From NCBI RefSeq assembly GCF_900156815.1, contig NZ_FTOT01000005.1:124001-188000 (forward strand): a DNA stretch of 64,000 nucleotides. Reading direction: 5' to 3'. Shown here piece after piece: positions 26,460 through 33,800 of this stretch (position 1 is its first letter; every line of letters starts with the position of its first letter). This stretch comes from Gemmobacter megaterium. GTDB lineage: Bacteria; Pseudomonadota; Alphaproteobacteria; Rhodobacterales; Rhodobacteraceae. The notes beneath the pieces were generated by a model that worked only from the letters and a program-made list of their open reading frames with translations, did no database searches and was not told where the DNA came from. Both the position numbers and the translations under genes were made by a program.

Positions 26460-28757
26460 TCACACCGGGTTGTCGGCCCGCACCGTCACCCAGACCGTGC
26501 CCGTCACCGCCACCGGCCAGCGCACCAGCACGTTCTGCTTTGAACTGCCCTGTTCGGTCTGCACCCAAGGCATGTCATAGCGTTGCGTAGCGCCTTGCAA
26601 CACCGGCCCGCCGGGCACAACGCCGGTCACGACACGCGCATGGCCGCCAAAGGCAAGGTTGGTCCCGGCCTCTACCGTCCAGGCGCTGGCGGCACTGTTC
26701 TGGTCGTGGCGCACCGTGACCGGGTTGTAGCATCCCGCAGTCACACCATTGAAGTTGTTGCCGTGCACCGTGACATTGCGAAACCGCGTGTAGTTCAGAT
26801 CTGCCCAGGTGGTGTCCACCTTTTCCGCCCGGTCGATATTGCCGCTCATGGTGCGGAAGGTGTTGCCGGTGATCGAGACGCCTTGCAGGTAATGCCCCGA
26901 TCCGCGCGGCGTCACCACGATCCAGGCAAAGCTGCTCATGGCCCCGATGGTGGTAAAGATGTTGCCGGTGATGGTGATCCCGCCAAAGCTGAACTGGTTG
27001 TTCCAGTCCGGGTCGGGTTCGCGTTCGTTGGTGAGCTCGAGAAAGCTGTTGTCGACATAGTTGCCGGTGAACAGGGTCTTGACGTTGATCCCCGTCATCA
27101 CGACCCCGGCGGTGCGCACGCCGGGTTGCGCCCCGTCGCCCTGGAACCAGTGGTTGCCCACGAACATGTGGCCCGACCCATGGATCACCACGAAATGCCG
27201 GAACCGCACTGCGCGGTTGTCGCGGATCTTCACGTCATTGGCGTTCACGTTGATGCCCACGCTGCTGCGGTCCTGCACCGCCACCGGCATTTCACTGGAC
27301 AGGAAATTGCACTCGTCCACCATCAGCCCCTGGCATCCGGTGCCGATCGAGGTGATGGCACGATCCTTGGGCCGGTCGAACGAACATCCGTGAATCCGCG
27401 TCGTGATGCCCGAGGGCGGCAGCATGATCGCGCTGGCCGTGCTGTTGCAGAGGAATTCCACATTGGTCATCTCGAAACGGTCGAGCCGGCCGAACCCCGA
27501 GAAATCCAGCAAATAGCGGAACCGGGTGAAGGTATAGGTGCGCGTTCCGCCCTGTGCACCTGGGGGCAGGCTCAGTTCGACCGTTCCGGCGGCCACATTC
27601 TTGGACCGCACATAGGTCTCGCGCGCAACGCCGGTGCCCGTGACCAGTGCACCCACTTCGATATTGGCCACATTCGCCACCCCCGACAGCTGATAGGGGC
27701 TGGAGGTCGCATAGGTCGCCTGCGACGTGACAACACCCGGCGCCCAGGCCGGGCCCGCCACCGCCACAAGCTGTCCGTTGTCCAGCACGCGGCGCTGCAC
27801 GAAAGAGGCGCCTGCGACCCCGGCATTCTCGGCCACCGGAATCGGCTCGGTCACGTTCACTGACCGCCCGTTGAGATCAAAGGACACATGATCGCTGAAA
27901 TGGAACAGCGCCTGAAGCCCGCGCTTCAGCCCCTCGGTTTCGCTGCCAAAGGCTGCCGCATAGCTTTCAAGGTCGAAGTTGCGGGTCAGCGCCAGCCGGT
28001 TGGCGGCAGGCATCACAATGGTCCCTTCAAACATCACCGGGGCGGAAAAGGTGAAATTGCCGTTCAGCCGGTACACGCCCGCCGAAATCAGCACCGACTG
28101 CCCCGCCGCCACGGCCACCGCATCGGCGGCGGCAAAGGCAGACAGATCGTTCGTCGTCCCGTCGCCCAGCGCGCCATGATCGCGCACATCGACCCAGGGC
28201 ATCAGCTTGCGATGGAAGACATCCGTCACATCCTCGACGACAAAATCGTCGATGCGTACCACGCCCCCGTTGGCACCCGTCAGATCTATGCCGACATGCG
28301 CCGCAACCGGCGCCGTGCCCCAGACCAGATCGACCCCCTGACGGGCGCCGGATCCGATGATCGCGCGCAGGGTCAGCACCTCGCCATAGCTGCTGAACGC
28401 CACGCTGTCCGTCACCCACGGCAGGCCCGGCACGACGGATCCGCCCGCGTTGATGGGCAGGCAGGACACACGAGCGCCGGGCAGCGCACCCGACACGACC
28501 TTGAGCCGCACGGTAAGTTGCAGATACATTCCCGGCTGAAACGGCGTCTGCACCATATAGCGCAGGCGCTGGGTATTCGCGGTCTTGATCAGCTCCAGGC
28601 AACCGCCGAAATCCTGATCCGCCGCGACAAAGGCCGCGTTCGCGGCACCGTCATAGCTGGTGGAACCGGGCGTTCCATCGCCCGAAGACCAGAGCGAAAG
28701 CCCGGCAGAAAAAGGGGTGGGCCGCAGTACCAGCCCGTCGGTGATCGCCTTGTTCAT
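26460..28757 (-). CDS. Right-handed beta-helix / pectate-lyase-superfamily protein (GH28-related)
   Basis: A 765-residue protein starting MNKAITDGLVLRP. About residues 30-185 look like a carbohydrate-binding-like beta domain. At 188-204 it has WVDVRDHGALGDGTTND, the entry motif of the pectate-lyase-3/GH28-related fold, followed by a long beta-helix with regular NxxxxN-type coils such as VEFLCNSTASAIML, IHGCSFDRPKDRAI and NVTVHGNNFNGV. This architecture is shared by surface polysaccharide enzymes and phage-type tailspikes. No signal peptide is visible and no phage or polysaccharide genes are nearby, so export and substrate are open. Cellular role unknown. Confidence 0.78.
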   Translation of the reverse strand: MNKAITDGLVLRPTPFSAGLSLWSSGDGTPGSTSYDGAANAAFVAADQDFGGCLELIKTANTQRLRYMVQTPFQPGMYLQLTVRLKVVSGALPGARVSCLPINAGGSVVPGLPWVTDSVAFSSYGEVLTLRAIIGSGARQGVDLVWGTAPVAAHVGIDLTGANGGVVRIDDFVVEDVTDVFHRKLMPWVDVRDHGALGDGTTNDLSAFAAADAVAVAAGQSVLISAGVYRLNGNFTFSAPVMFEGTIVMPAANRLALTRNFDLESYAAAFGSETEGLKRGLQALFHFSDHVSFDLNGRSVNVTEPIPVAENAGVAGASFVQRRVLDNGQLVAVAGPAWAPGVVTSQATYATSSPYQLSGVANVANIEVGALVTGTGVARETYVRSKNVAAGTVELSLPPGAQGGTRTYTFTRFRYLLDFSGFGRLDRFEMTNVEFLCNSTASAIMLPPSGITTRIHGCSFDRPKDRAITSIGTGCQGLMVDECNFLSSEMPVAVQDRSSVGINVNANDVKIRDNRAVRFRHFVVIHGSGHMFVGNHWFQGDGAQPGVRTAGVVMTGINVKTLFTGNYVDNSFLELTNEREPDPDWNNQFSFGGITITGNIFTTIGAMSSFAWIVVTPRGSGHYLQGVSITGNTFRTMSGNIDRAEKVDTTWADLNYTRFRNVTVHGNNFNGVTAGCYNPVTVRHDQNSAASAWTVEAGTNLAFGGHARVVTGVVPGGPVLQGATQRYDMPWVQTEQGSSKQNVLVRWPVAVTGTVWVTVRADNPV

Positions 28758-28940
28758 CGCGTGAAACCTCGTGTCCTGCATCGCCCCGCACATGCAGACC
28801 AACCGGCCGACGCGATGACCATGGGCAGGGCCGTGCGCCGTTTTCCTCGGGTGGAAAAAACGCCGGACGGCTGCCCTGACCTGCACAGGGCTATCACGAT
28901 GAAGGTTTCCGCGCGGTAAATGCCCCGCGCGCCCGGTGGC

Positions 28941-29348
28941 TCAGGCGCCAGCGCCTTGCGGTGGCAACAGGCGCACGGCGTTGATCTGCCAGCCCTCGTC
29001 AGAGGGACTCATCTCATAGTCGAGAAAGTGCACCCGGCCCTCGGCATCGCGGATCATCACCCGTTGCACCATCATGCCCCCGGTCTCGCGCAGGGGCAGC
29101 CAACGGATGTCAGCCGGACGATACACCATCGGATAGCCCTGGCGCACCATGGCGCCGAACTGCTCTGGCGTGCCGAACAATCGCTTGATGCCGGGCGCGG
29201 CATAGCTGAAGGCCATCGGGAAATCATCCGCCTGCAAAGCCGTGATCTGATTGCCGATAACGGCGCGAATCCCCGCGCCCGGTGCCGTGTCCTGCGCGAT
29301 TGCCGATCCGGCCCAGAATACCAGTGCCGCCGTCCATGCCAGTCGCAT
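28941..29348 (-). CDS. DUF4864 domain-containing periplasmic protein
   Basis: A 135-residue protein from ATG 29348, which has a strong AGGAGG ribosome site. Residues 1-21 form a signal peptide (MRLAWTAALVFWAGSAIAQ). The rest matches the DUF4864 pattern: an early helix IRAVIGNQITALQADDFPMAFSYAAP and strands near the end (RVHFLDYEMSPSDEGW), resembling a nuclear-transport-factor-2-like cone. No enzymatic residues are recognisable. It stands divergent to the UPF0262 gene with 158 bases between. The upstream extension of the frame is not coding. Confidence 0.8.
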   Translation of the reverse strand: MRLAWTAALVFWAGSAIAQDTAPGAGIRAVIGNQITALQADDFPMAFSYAAPGIKRLFGTPEQFGAMVRQGYPMVYRPADIRWLPLRETGGMMVQRVMIRDAEGRVHFLDYEMSPSDEGWQINAVRLLPPQGAGA

Positions 29349-29506
29349 TGTGCCGCCTCCTGATGATGTGTCCGGACTACGCGGCGCAGCGCCCTGCGGA
29401 TCACACCCGCCCATGCAGCGGGGCGCCGGATGCGCCGCATCTCCTTTCACCGCTTGCACCAGGGTCGGGTCTCGGGCATCACTGCGTGGCCAAGACGGAA
29501 ACTGCC

Positions 29507-29983
29507 ATGACCCGCATCTGCCATATCGAGATCGACGACCGCGGCCTTGCGCCGCCGACCCCGGCCATCGAGCAGGAGCGGCGCGTTGCGATTTTCGACC
29601 TGCTGGAAGACAACAGCTTTGCCCTGCCCGCCCGTGAGGGGCGCGATCAGCCACCCGGACCATTCCGGCTTGGGCTGGCGATCCGCGAAGGGCGGCTTGT
29701 GTTCGACATTGCCACGGAAACGGGCGACAAGATCGGGGAATTCCATCTGTCGCTTGGCCCGTTCCGGCAGGTCGTCAAAGACTATTTCCAGATCTGCGAA
29801 AGCTATTTCGACGCGGTGAAGCGCCTGCCGCCCAGCCAGATCGAGGCCATCGACATGGCGCGCCGCGGGATCCACAACGAAGGCGCGCGCACCTTGCAGG
29901 AACGGCTGGATGGCAAGGCCGAGGTCGATATCGACACCGCCCGCCGCCTGTTCACCCTGATCTGCGTGCTGCACTGGGGGTGA
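29507..29983 (+). CDS. UPF0262 family protein
   Basis: A 158-residue protein of a family limited largely to alphaproteobacteria; function unknown. It starts MTRICHIEIDDRGLAP and includes AIFDLLEDNSFALP, a central FDIATETGDKIGEFHLSLGPFR strand-rich part and a C-terminal helical region with AIDMARRGIHNEGA. It is soluble and probably cytoplasmic. It overlaps the following phosphatase gene by four bases (GTGA), so the two are translated together, a pairing that suggests linked roles. Confidence 0.85.
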   Translation: MTRICHIEIDDRGLAPPTPAIEQERRVAIFDLLEDNSFALPAREGRDQPPGPFRLGLAIREGRLVFDIATETGDKIGEFHLSLGPFRQVVKDYFQICESYFDAVKRLPPSQIEAIDMARRGIHNEGARTLQERLDGKAEVDIDTARRLFTLICVLHWG

Positions 29984-30450
29984 GCTTGGCCGAAGGGTTT
30001 CCGCAGGCGGTACTCTTCTGCTGCGATCACAACGCGGTGAGGTCGCCCATGGCCGAGGGGTTGATGAAACACCTGCATGGGCAGCGCGCCTATGTTCAAT
30101 CGGCAGGTGTGCGCAACGACATGGAGATCGACGGTTTCTCCGTCGCTGTCTGCCGCGAGCTGGAAATAGAGCTGTCGCGCCATCGGTCGCGCAGTTTCGA
30201 GGAAATGCAGGATTGGGGCGACGATTTAGGCCAGTTCGACCTGATCGTCGCCCTGTCCCCCGCAAGCCAGAGGCTGGCGCTGGATCTGACGCGGCATTCC
30301 CATGTCGAGGTGGTCTACTGGCCGATCATGGATCCGACCGCGATCGGCAGCACGCGCGATGCAAAGCTGGCCGCCTATCGTCAGGCGCGCGACCAGATCC
30401 GTGACCGGATCATCGAGCGATTCGGCACTGGCGAACGCAGCGCGGGCTGA
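29980..30450 (+). CDS. Low-molecular-weight protein-tyrosine-phosphatase-like protein
   Basis: A 156-residue protein from a GTG start that overlaps the UPF0262 stop. It has the P-loop VLFCCDHNAVRSPMAEG with Cys15, five residues, Arg21, and the general acid loop as WPIMDPTA (about residues 112-119), both intact. The fold serves protein-tyrosine phosphatases and thioredoxin-linked arsenate reductases. No ars genes are nearby and the reductase's extra C-terminal cysteine pair is absent, so I favour a phosphatase. Confidence 0.85.
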   Translation: MSLAEGFPQAVLFCCDHNAVRSPMAEGLMKHLHGQRAYVQSAGVRNDMEIDGFSVAVCRELEIELSRHRSRSFEEMQDWGDDLGQFDLIVALSPASQRLALDLTRHSHVEVVYWPIMDPTAIGSTRDAKLAAYRQARDQIRDRIIERFGTGERSAG

Positions 30451-30555
30451 TCCGCGCCGGGCGCGCCGCCGCACCACGGGACAGGGTTCACAACCGGCCC
30501 CGATCTGCACGCCGGGGATGATGACATCTGCATGAAATATCCATGCCGCCCCCTG

Positions 30556-30584
30556 TTGACACCCTTCGCACGGGGCGATACATC
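30556..30584 (+). promoter_or_regulatory. Sigma-70 promoter of tRNA-Leu copy 1
   Basis: TTGACA (30556-30561), 17 bases, TACATC (30579-30584). The tRNA starts 18 bases later. A nearly identical promoter lies 377 bases downstream in front of the second copy. Confidence 0.85.
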
Positions 30585-30601
30585 GGCGCCATACCAACCG
30601 T

Positions 30602-30686
30602 GCCCAGATGGCGGAATTGGTAGACGCGCACGGTTCAGGTCCGTGTGCCGCAAGGTGTGGAGGTTCGAGTCCTCTTCTGGGCACCA
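30602..30686 (+). tRNA. tRNA-Leu (anticodon CAG), copy 1
   Basis: Acceptor stem GCCCAGA pairs with TCTGGGC (30676-30682). The anticodon stem is CACGG/CCGTG around TTCAGGT, giving anticodon CAG. A class II variable arm (TGCCGCAAGGTGT region) and the T arm GAGGTTCGAGTCCTC are present, and CCA is encoded. Length 85. It is identical in sequence to the copy at 30979-31063. Confidence 0.97.
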
Positions 30687-30697
30687 ATTCTTGCCGA

Positions 30698-30731
30698 AAA
30701 GCCGCGCATCCTCAACGGGTTGCGCGGCTTT
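30698..30731 (+). terminator. Terminator of tRNA-Leu copy 1
   Basis: AAAGCCGCGCA (30698-30708) and TGCGCGGCTTT (30721-30731) make a perfect 11-bp stem with a 12-base loop, eleven bases after the tRNA. The stem is related to that of copy 2 but differs by one compensated base pair. Confidence 0.85.
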
Positions 30732-30932
30732 CGTCTGTCTGGGGCCGCGCCCTTGCCCTGCGCGCGCCAGGGTGGCAACGCCCCCTGCACCGCAAGCCGC
30801 CCCGTGGGTTCGCCAGGCCGAGAACCCGACACCGTGTTGCAGCACCGCCGCCCCCTTCGGCCCCTGCGGGATGCCGGGCCGCAGGCGCGCGGCGTCACCG
30901 GCTGTTCCGGCATTGTCGCCGCATCGGCCCTG

Positions 30933-30961
30933 TTGACACCCCCCACACGGGGCGATACATC
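30933..30961 (+). promoter_or_regulatory. Sigma-70 promoter of tRNA-Leu copy 2
   Basis: TTGACA (30933-30938), 17 bases, TACATC (30956-30961), the same layout as copy 1, with a few changes in the spacer. The 246 bases between the first terminator and this promoter's start hold no gene I can support. Confidence 0.85.
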
Positions 30962-30978
30962 GACGCCATACAAACCGT

Positions 30979-31063
30979 GCCCAGATGGCGGAATTGGTAG
31001 ACGCGCACGGTTCAGGTCCGTGTGCCGCAAGGTGTGGAGGTTCGAGTCCTCTTCTGGGCACCA
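30979..31063 (+). tRNA. tRNA-Leu (anticodon CAG), copy 2
   Basis: Same 85 bases as copy 1, with acceptor stem, CAG anticodon, long variable arm and encoded CCA. It has its own promoter and terminator, so it forms an independent unit rather than one processed from a joint transcript. Confidence 0.97.
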
Positions 31064-31072
31064 ATTCGCCGC

Positions 31073-31108
31073 AAAAGGCGCGCATCCTCAACAGGTTGCG
31101 CGCCTTTT
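31073..31108 (+). terminator. Terminator of tRNA-Leu copy 2
   Basis: AAAAGGCGCGCA (31073-31084) and TGCGCGCCTTTT (31097-31108) form a perfect 12-bp stem with a 12-base loop; GGTTTTC follows. The loop differs from copy 1 by one base. Confidence 0.87.
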
Positions 31109-31173
31109 GGTTTTCAGCCCAGCGGATTGGCAGGCGTGATCGCTCATTCGCAGGGTCACTGGCGCCTGCTGAA

Positions 31174-31202
31174 TGATCCACCGGCACGGCAGGCGCGTAT
31201 CC
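31174..31202 (+). promoter_or_regulatory. Sigma-E (ECF11-type) promoter before the DUF2177 gene
   Basis: TGATCC (31174-31179), 17 bases, GTATCC (31197-31202), preceded by C. The same pattern occurs twice between rpoE and the amine oxidase gene. TGATCC is the known -35 of the Rhodobacter sphaeroides sigma-E regulon. Confidence 0.85.
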
Positions 31203-31229
31203 ATCGGGAACCCAGCACACGAGGCGCAT

Positions 31230-31634
31230 ATGACCCAGACCCTGATCCTGTATTTGGTGACTGTCGTCGTGTTCCTTGGTCTGGACGTGATCGGCATCAA
31301 CCTGTTGATACGCCCCGTATTCGACCGACATGTCGGGCATCTGCTGGCGTCTCCGCTGCGGCTTGGCCCGGCGGCGGTGTTCTACATGGCCTATGTCGCC
31401 GGTCTTCTCTGGTTTGTGTCCTGCCCCGCTCTGAAGGACAGCGCGCCGCTGCAAGCCCTGGTCGGCGGCATGATCCTTGGGTTCCTGTGCTACGGCACCT
31501 ATGAAATGACCAACTACGCCACGCTGGCCGACTGGTCGCCGCAACAGGTTGTCGTTGACCTGATCTGGGGCGCCCTGCTGACCGGGGTCTCTGCCTGGGC
31601 AGGTGTTGCAGCGGTCAGCGGAAAGCTCGCCTGA
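31230..31634 (+). CDS. DUF2177 family membrane protein
   Basis: A 134-residue protein with four predicted membrane helices: LILYLVTVVVFLGLDVIGI (about 4-22), AAVFYMAYVAGLLWFV (47-62), LVGGMILGFLCYGTYEM (73-89) and VVDLIWGALLTGVSAWAGV (106-125). The motifs GLDVIGINLL, GTYEMTNYATL and VVVDLIWG are DUF2177 signatures. A GAGG site precedes ATG 31230. A sigma-E-type promoter ends 27 bases before the start, so the gene probably responds to singlet oxygen with its neighbours. Homologues occur in the R. sphaeroides sigma-E group; the biochemical role is unknown. Confidence 0.87.
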   Translation: MTQTLILYLVTVVVFLGLDVIGINLLIRPVFDRHVGHLLASPLRLGPAAVFYMAYVAGLLWFVSCPALKDSAPLQALVGGMILGFLCYGTYEMTNYATLADWSPQQVVVDLIWGALLTGVSAWAGVAAVSGKLA

Positions 31635-31638
31635 CCCA

Positions 31639-32373
31639 TCATCCGATCCGGCGTGTCAGCCGCAACGACAGCCCATAGGGCAACAGCCGCAGCAGTTTCA
31701 CCACCAGGGTGAATCGCTTGGGAAAGTGAATTTCGAATGCACGCCCCTTCAACCCGCGCACCACATGGGCGGCGGCTTCCTCGGGCGTGATGATCGCGGG
31801 CATCGTGAAGGTGTTCTTTTCCGTCAAGCGCGAGCGGACAAAGCCGGGGCAGATCAGCCGGACATTCACCCGTGGCGCCAGTTCCGCCGCAAGGCTTTCC
31901 GCCAGATTGTTCACCGCAGCCTTGGTGGCCGAATAGGGCTGGCCGCCCGGCAGGCCGATATACCCCGCAACAGACCCGAACAGCGCAAGCTGACCGCCAT
32001 CGCGCAACAATGGCGGGCACAGGCGGGCCACCTCCAACGTTCCCAGCAGATTGACACGCACCATCTGCGCGGCGCGCTCCGGCACCATCTCGGCGACGTT
32101 CGAGGGATCATACAGCGCTGCGGTGCACAGGATCGCATCCAGCTTTGGCTGGGTGGCAAGCTGTTCAACCGCCGTGGCCAAGGTCTCGGGAACAGCCAGA
32201 TCCAGCGGCATCACCTGCGCCCCGCCACACTCTGCCGCCAAGCCATGCAAGGCATCCGCATCGCGGGCGGACAGGATCAGCACCGCCCCTTCGGCGGCAA
32301 AGGCGCGGGCAAGCGCGGCACCTATCCCTGCACTCGCCCCGATGATCCAGACCCGCTTGCCCGCGAATGACAT
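31639..32373 (-). CDS. Short-chain dehydrogenase/reductase
   Basis: A 244-residue Rossmann-fold oxidoreductase. The cofactor loop is GASAGIGAALARAF (about residues 12-25), and the catalytic Tyr-x3-Lys is in QPYSATKAAVN with Ser in LFGSVAGY. A basic C-terminal tail (LLPYGLSLRLTRRIG) may bind membranes. It starts one base from the chrR stop, so it is the third gene of the rpoE-chrR message and should be induced with them. Substrate unknown; given the company, a lipid-related one is a fair guess. Convergent with DUF2177, four bases apart. Confidence 0.88.
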   Translation of the reverse strand: MSFAGKRVWIIGASAGIGAALARAFAAEGAVLILSARDADALHGLAAECGGAQVMPLDLAVPETLATAVEQLATQPKLDAILCTAALYDPSNVAEMVPERAAQMVRVNLLGTLEVARLCPPLLRDGGQLALFGSVAGYIGLPGGQPYSATKAAVNNLAESLAAELAPRVNVRLICPGFVRSRLTEKNTFTMPAIITPEEAAAHVVRGLKGRAFEIHFPKRFTLVVKLLRLLPYGLSLRLTRRIG

Positions 32374-32374
32374 G

Positions 32375-33010
32375 TCAGATTCGGAACAGCGGCTGCAACA
32401 GACGCGGCATCATGGCATGGAATCGCAACGGTGCATCCGTCGCCGCCAGACAGATGCAGGGCAGACCCGCATCGGCAATCGGCTGATGGTCCACATCGTC
32501 ATGGGCGCATTCCACGTCACCGCGCCCGAAGCGCCCGGCACTGTCCGAAAAGCTGCCCTGCAACACCAGGGTCATCTCCAGGCCCCGATGGCCATGTTCC
32601 GGCACGGCCCGCCCTGGCGGAATATACAGCAGGCGCAATGAGCCTTCGGCATCCGCCGACAGGATCTGCTGCCGGATCCCCCCGCCCAGCATCCGCCATT
32701 TCGGCGGATTTCCGTCCAGCGCCTGCATGACCGGCGCCGGAAAGATGCCAGAGGCCCGCACCGGCGCAGGGGGTGGGGGCAGGCTGTCCAGCGCCGCCAT
32801 CAGCCTGTCGCGCGCCGAGACGGAAAGATCCGCCGTGCCACAGCGATCCAGCAAGGCGCCGCCCAGCATTTCCTCGGCCTCGACCTGGGCGCGGCACGCA
32901 TCGCAGATCGACACATGGGCCGCCACGACAACGGAAAACGCATGAGGCAGGTTGCCGGTGGCATAGGCACGCAGCAGATCGTCGGGGATGTGATGGGAAA
33001 TCGGTGTCAT
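32375..33010 (-). CDS. chrR: Zinc-dependent anti-sigma factor ChrR
   Basis: Holds RpoE inactive until singlet oxygen or related oxidants are present. The 211-residue protein has the N-terminal ZAS zinc domain with His32, Cys36 and Cys39 (HVSICDAC) plus an early histidine (SHH at 5-7), matching the R. sphaeroides ChrR ligands. A C-terminal cupin domain follows with metal-ligand-like PPGRAVPEHGHRGLEMTLVLQG (about 119-140) and DDVDHQP, the part that senses the signal. Its ATG overlaps the rpoE stop by four bases. Confidence 0.94.
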   Translation of the reverse strand: MTPISHHIPDDLLRAYATGNLPHAFSVVVAAHVSICDACRAQVEAEEMLGGALLDRCGTADLSVSARDRLMAALDSLPPPPAPVRASGIFPAPVMQALDGNPPKWRMLGGGIRQQILSADAEGSLRLLYIPPGRAVPEHGHRGLEMTLVLQGSFSDSAGRFGRGDVECAHDDVDHQPIADAGLPCICLAATDAPLRFHAMMPRLLQPLFRI

Positions 33011-33537
33011 GGTTTGAGACCCTGAAGTTCATGCCGCAGCCGATCCAGGCCCAACCGGATGCGCGACTTGATCGTTCCAAGCGGCAATCCGGTCAACTGG
33101 CTGATCTGGCTGTGGGGCATGTCTTCCATATAAGCGTGTTCGATGGCGCGGCATTGTTCGGGCGACAGCTTGGCAATGGCTTCGCGCAGCAGGCGTGCCT
33201 CTTGCGACAGGGCAAGCATCTGCGCGGCATCGGGGGCGGTGTCGAGTTGTTCCTCCAGCACATCGGGTGCCGGGGGCGGGCGGCGGCGCACGACGTCGAT
33301 CTGGCGGTTCCGCGCGATGCGGTAGATCCAGGCCGAGGCTTCGGCGCGATGCGGATCGAACTGCGACGCCTTGTGCCACACGGTCAGCATGACCTCTTGC
33401 ACGATATCCTCTGCCGTACCGTCCCGCATTCCGTTGCGCAGCAGCATCGCCTTGAGCCTTGGCCCGAAATGGTCGAACAGCCGGCCGAATGCGACCCGGT
33501 CGCGCCGGTCGCGCACCGCGATCAGCGCCTGTGTCAT
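33007..33537 (-). CDS. rpoE: ECF11-group RNA polymerase sigma factor RpoE (sigma-E)
   Basis: Directs transcription of the singlet-oxygen response. From ATG 33537 (AGGA site seven bases ahead) it has 176 residues: region 2 with AFGRLFDHFGPRLKAML and VWHKASQFDPHRAEASAWIYRIARNRQIDVVRR, and region 4 with LSPEQCRAIEHAYMEDMPHSQISQLTGLPLGTIKSR. ATGs at 33582, 33651 and 33669 are in frame, and a slightly longer N-terminus (33582) cannot be excluded; a start at 33687 is impossible because it would lie inside the promoter at 33675-33703. First gene of rpoE-chrR-SDR and autoregulated by its own promoter type. Confidence 0.93.
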   Translation of the reverse strand: MTQALIAVRDRRDRVAFGRLFDHFGPRLKAMLLRNGMRDGTAEDIVQEVMLTVWHKASQFDPHRAEASAWIYRIARNRQIDVVRRRPPPAPDVLEEQLDTAPDAAQMLALSQEARLLREAIAKLSPEQCRAIEHAYMEDMPHSQISQLTGLPLGTIKSRIRLGLDRLRHELQGLKP

Positions 33538-33674
33538 GTCGGATCCTGAACTGGTCTGCACGCCGATACCCTTTGATGCCATAGCGATCTGATCCCGAAC
33601 CGCAGGCTCCTGCAAGTCCTGACCGCCGCTGGGGTCGTGGCGACCCGACATGTCATCTTCAAGTGTCATGCCGG

Positions 33675-33703
33675 GGATACGCGGCACATGCCCCCCCGGA
33701 TCA
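33675..33703 (-). promoter_or_regulatory. Sigma-E promoter of rpoE-chrR-SDR
   Basis: On the minus strand TGATCC (33698-33703), 17 bases, GTATCC (33675-33680), preceded by C. It predicts a transcription start near 33668 and shows direct autoregulation of rpoE. Confidence 0.87.
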
Positions 33704-33740
33704 CATGGCTACAGAAAATACCTGACCTTGCGCAACCGAA

Positions 33741-33769
33741 TGATCCGACGCGCCATTTCCGCCGTATCC
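33741..33769 (+). promoter_or_regulatory. Sigma-E promoter of the amine oxidase-DUF1365-cfa-phr operon
   Basis: TGATCC (33741-33746), 17 bases, GTATCC (33764-33769), preceded by C. It lies back to back with the rpoE promoter in the 263-base divergent gap and 31 bases before the amine oxidase ATG. Confidence 0.87.
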
Positions 33770-33800
33770 CGGACCATAACCATTCGCCGGAGCGTCATCC

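Noticed and set aside
30381-31544. 387-codon frame across both tRNA-Leu genes
   Set aside because: It is produced by reading through the duplicated tRNA units on the minus strand; the repeated peptide in it is just the tRNA repeat.
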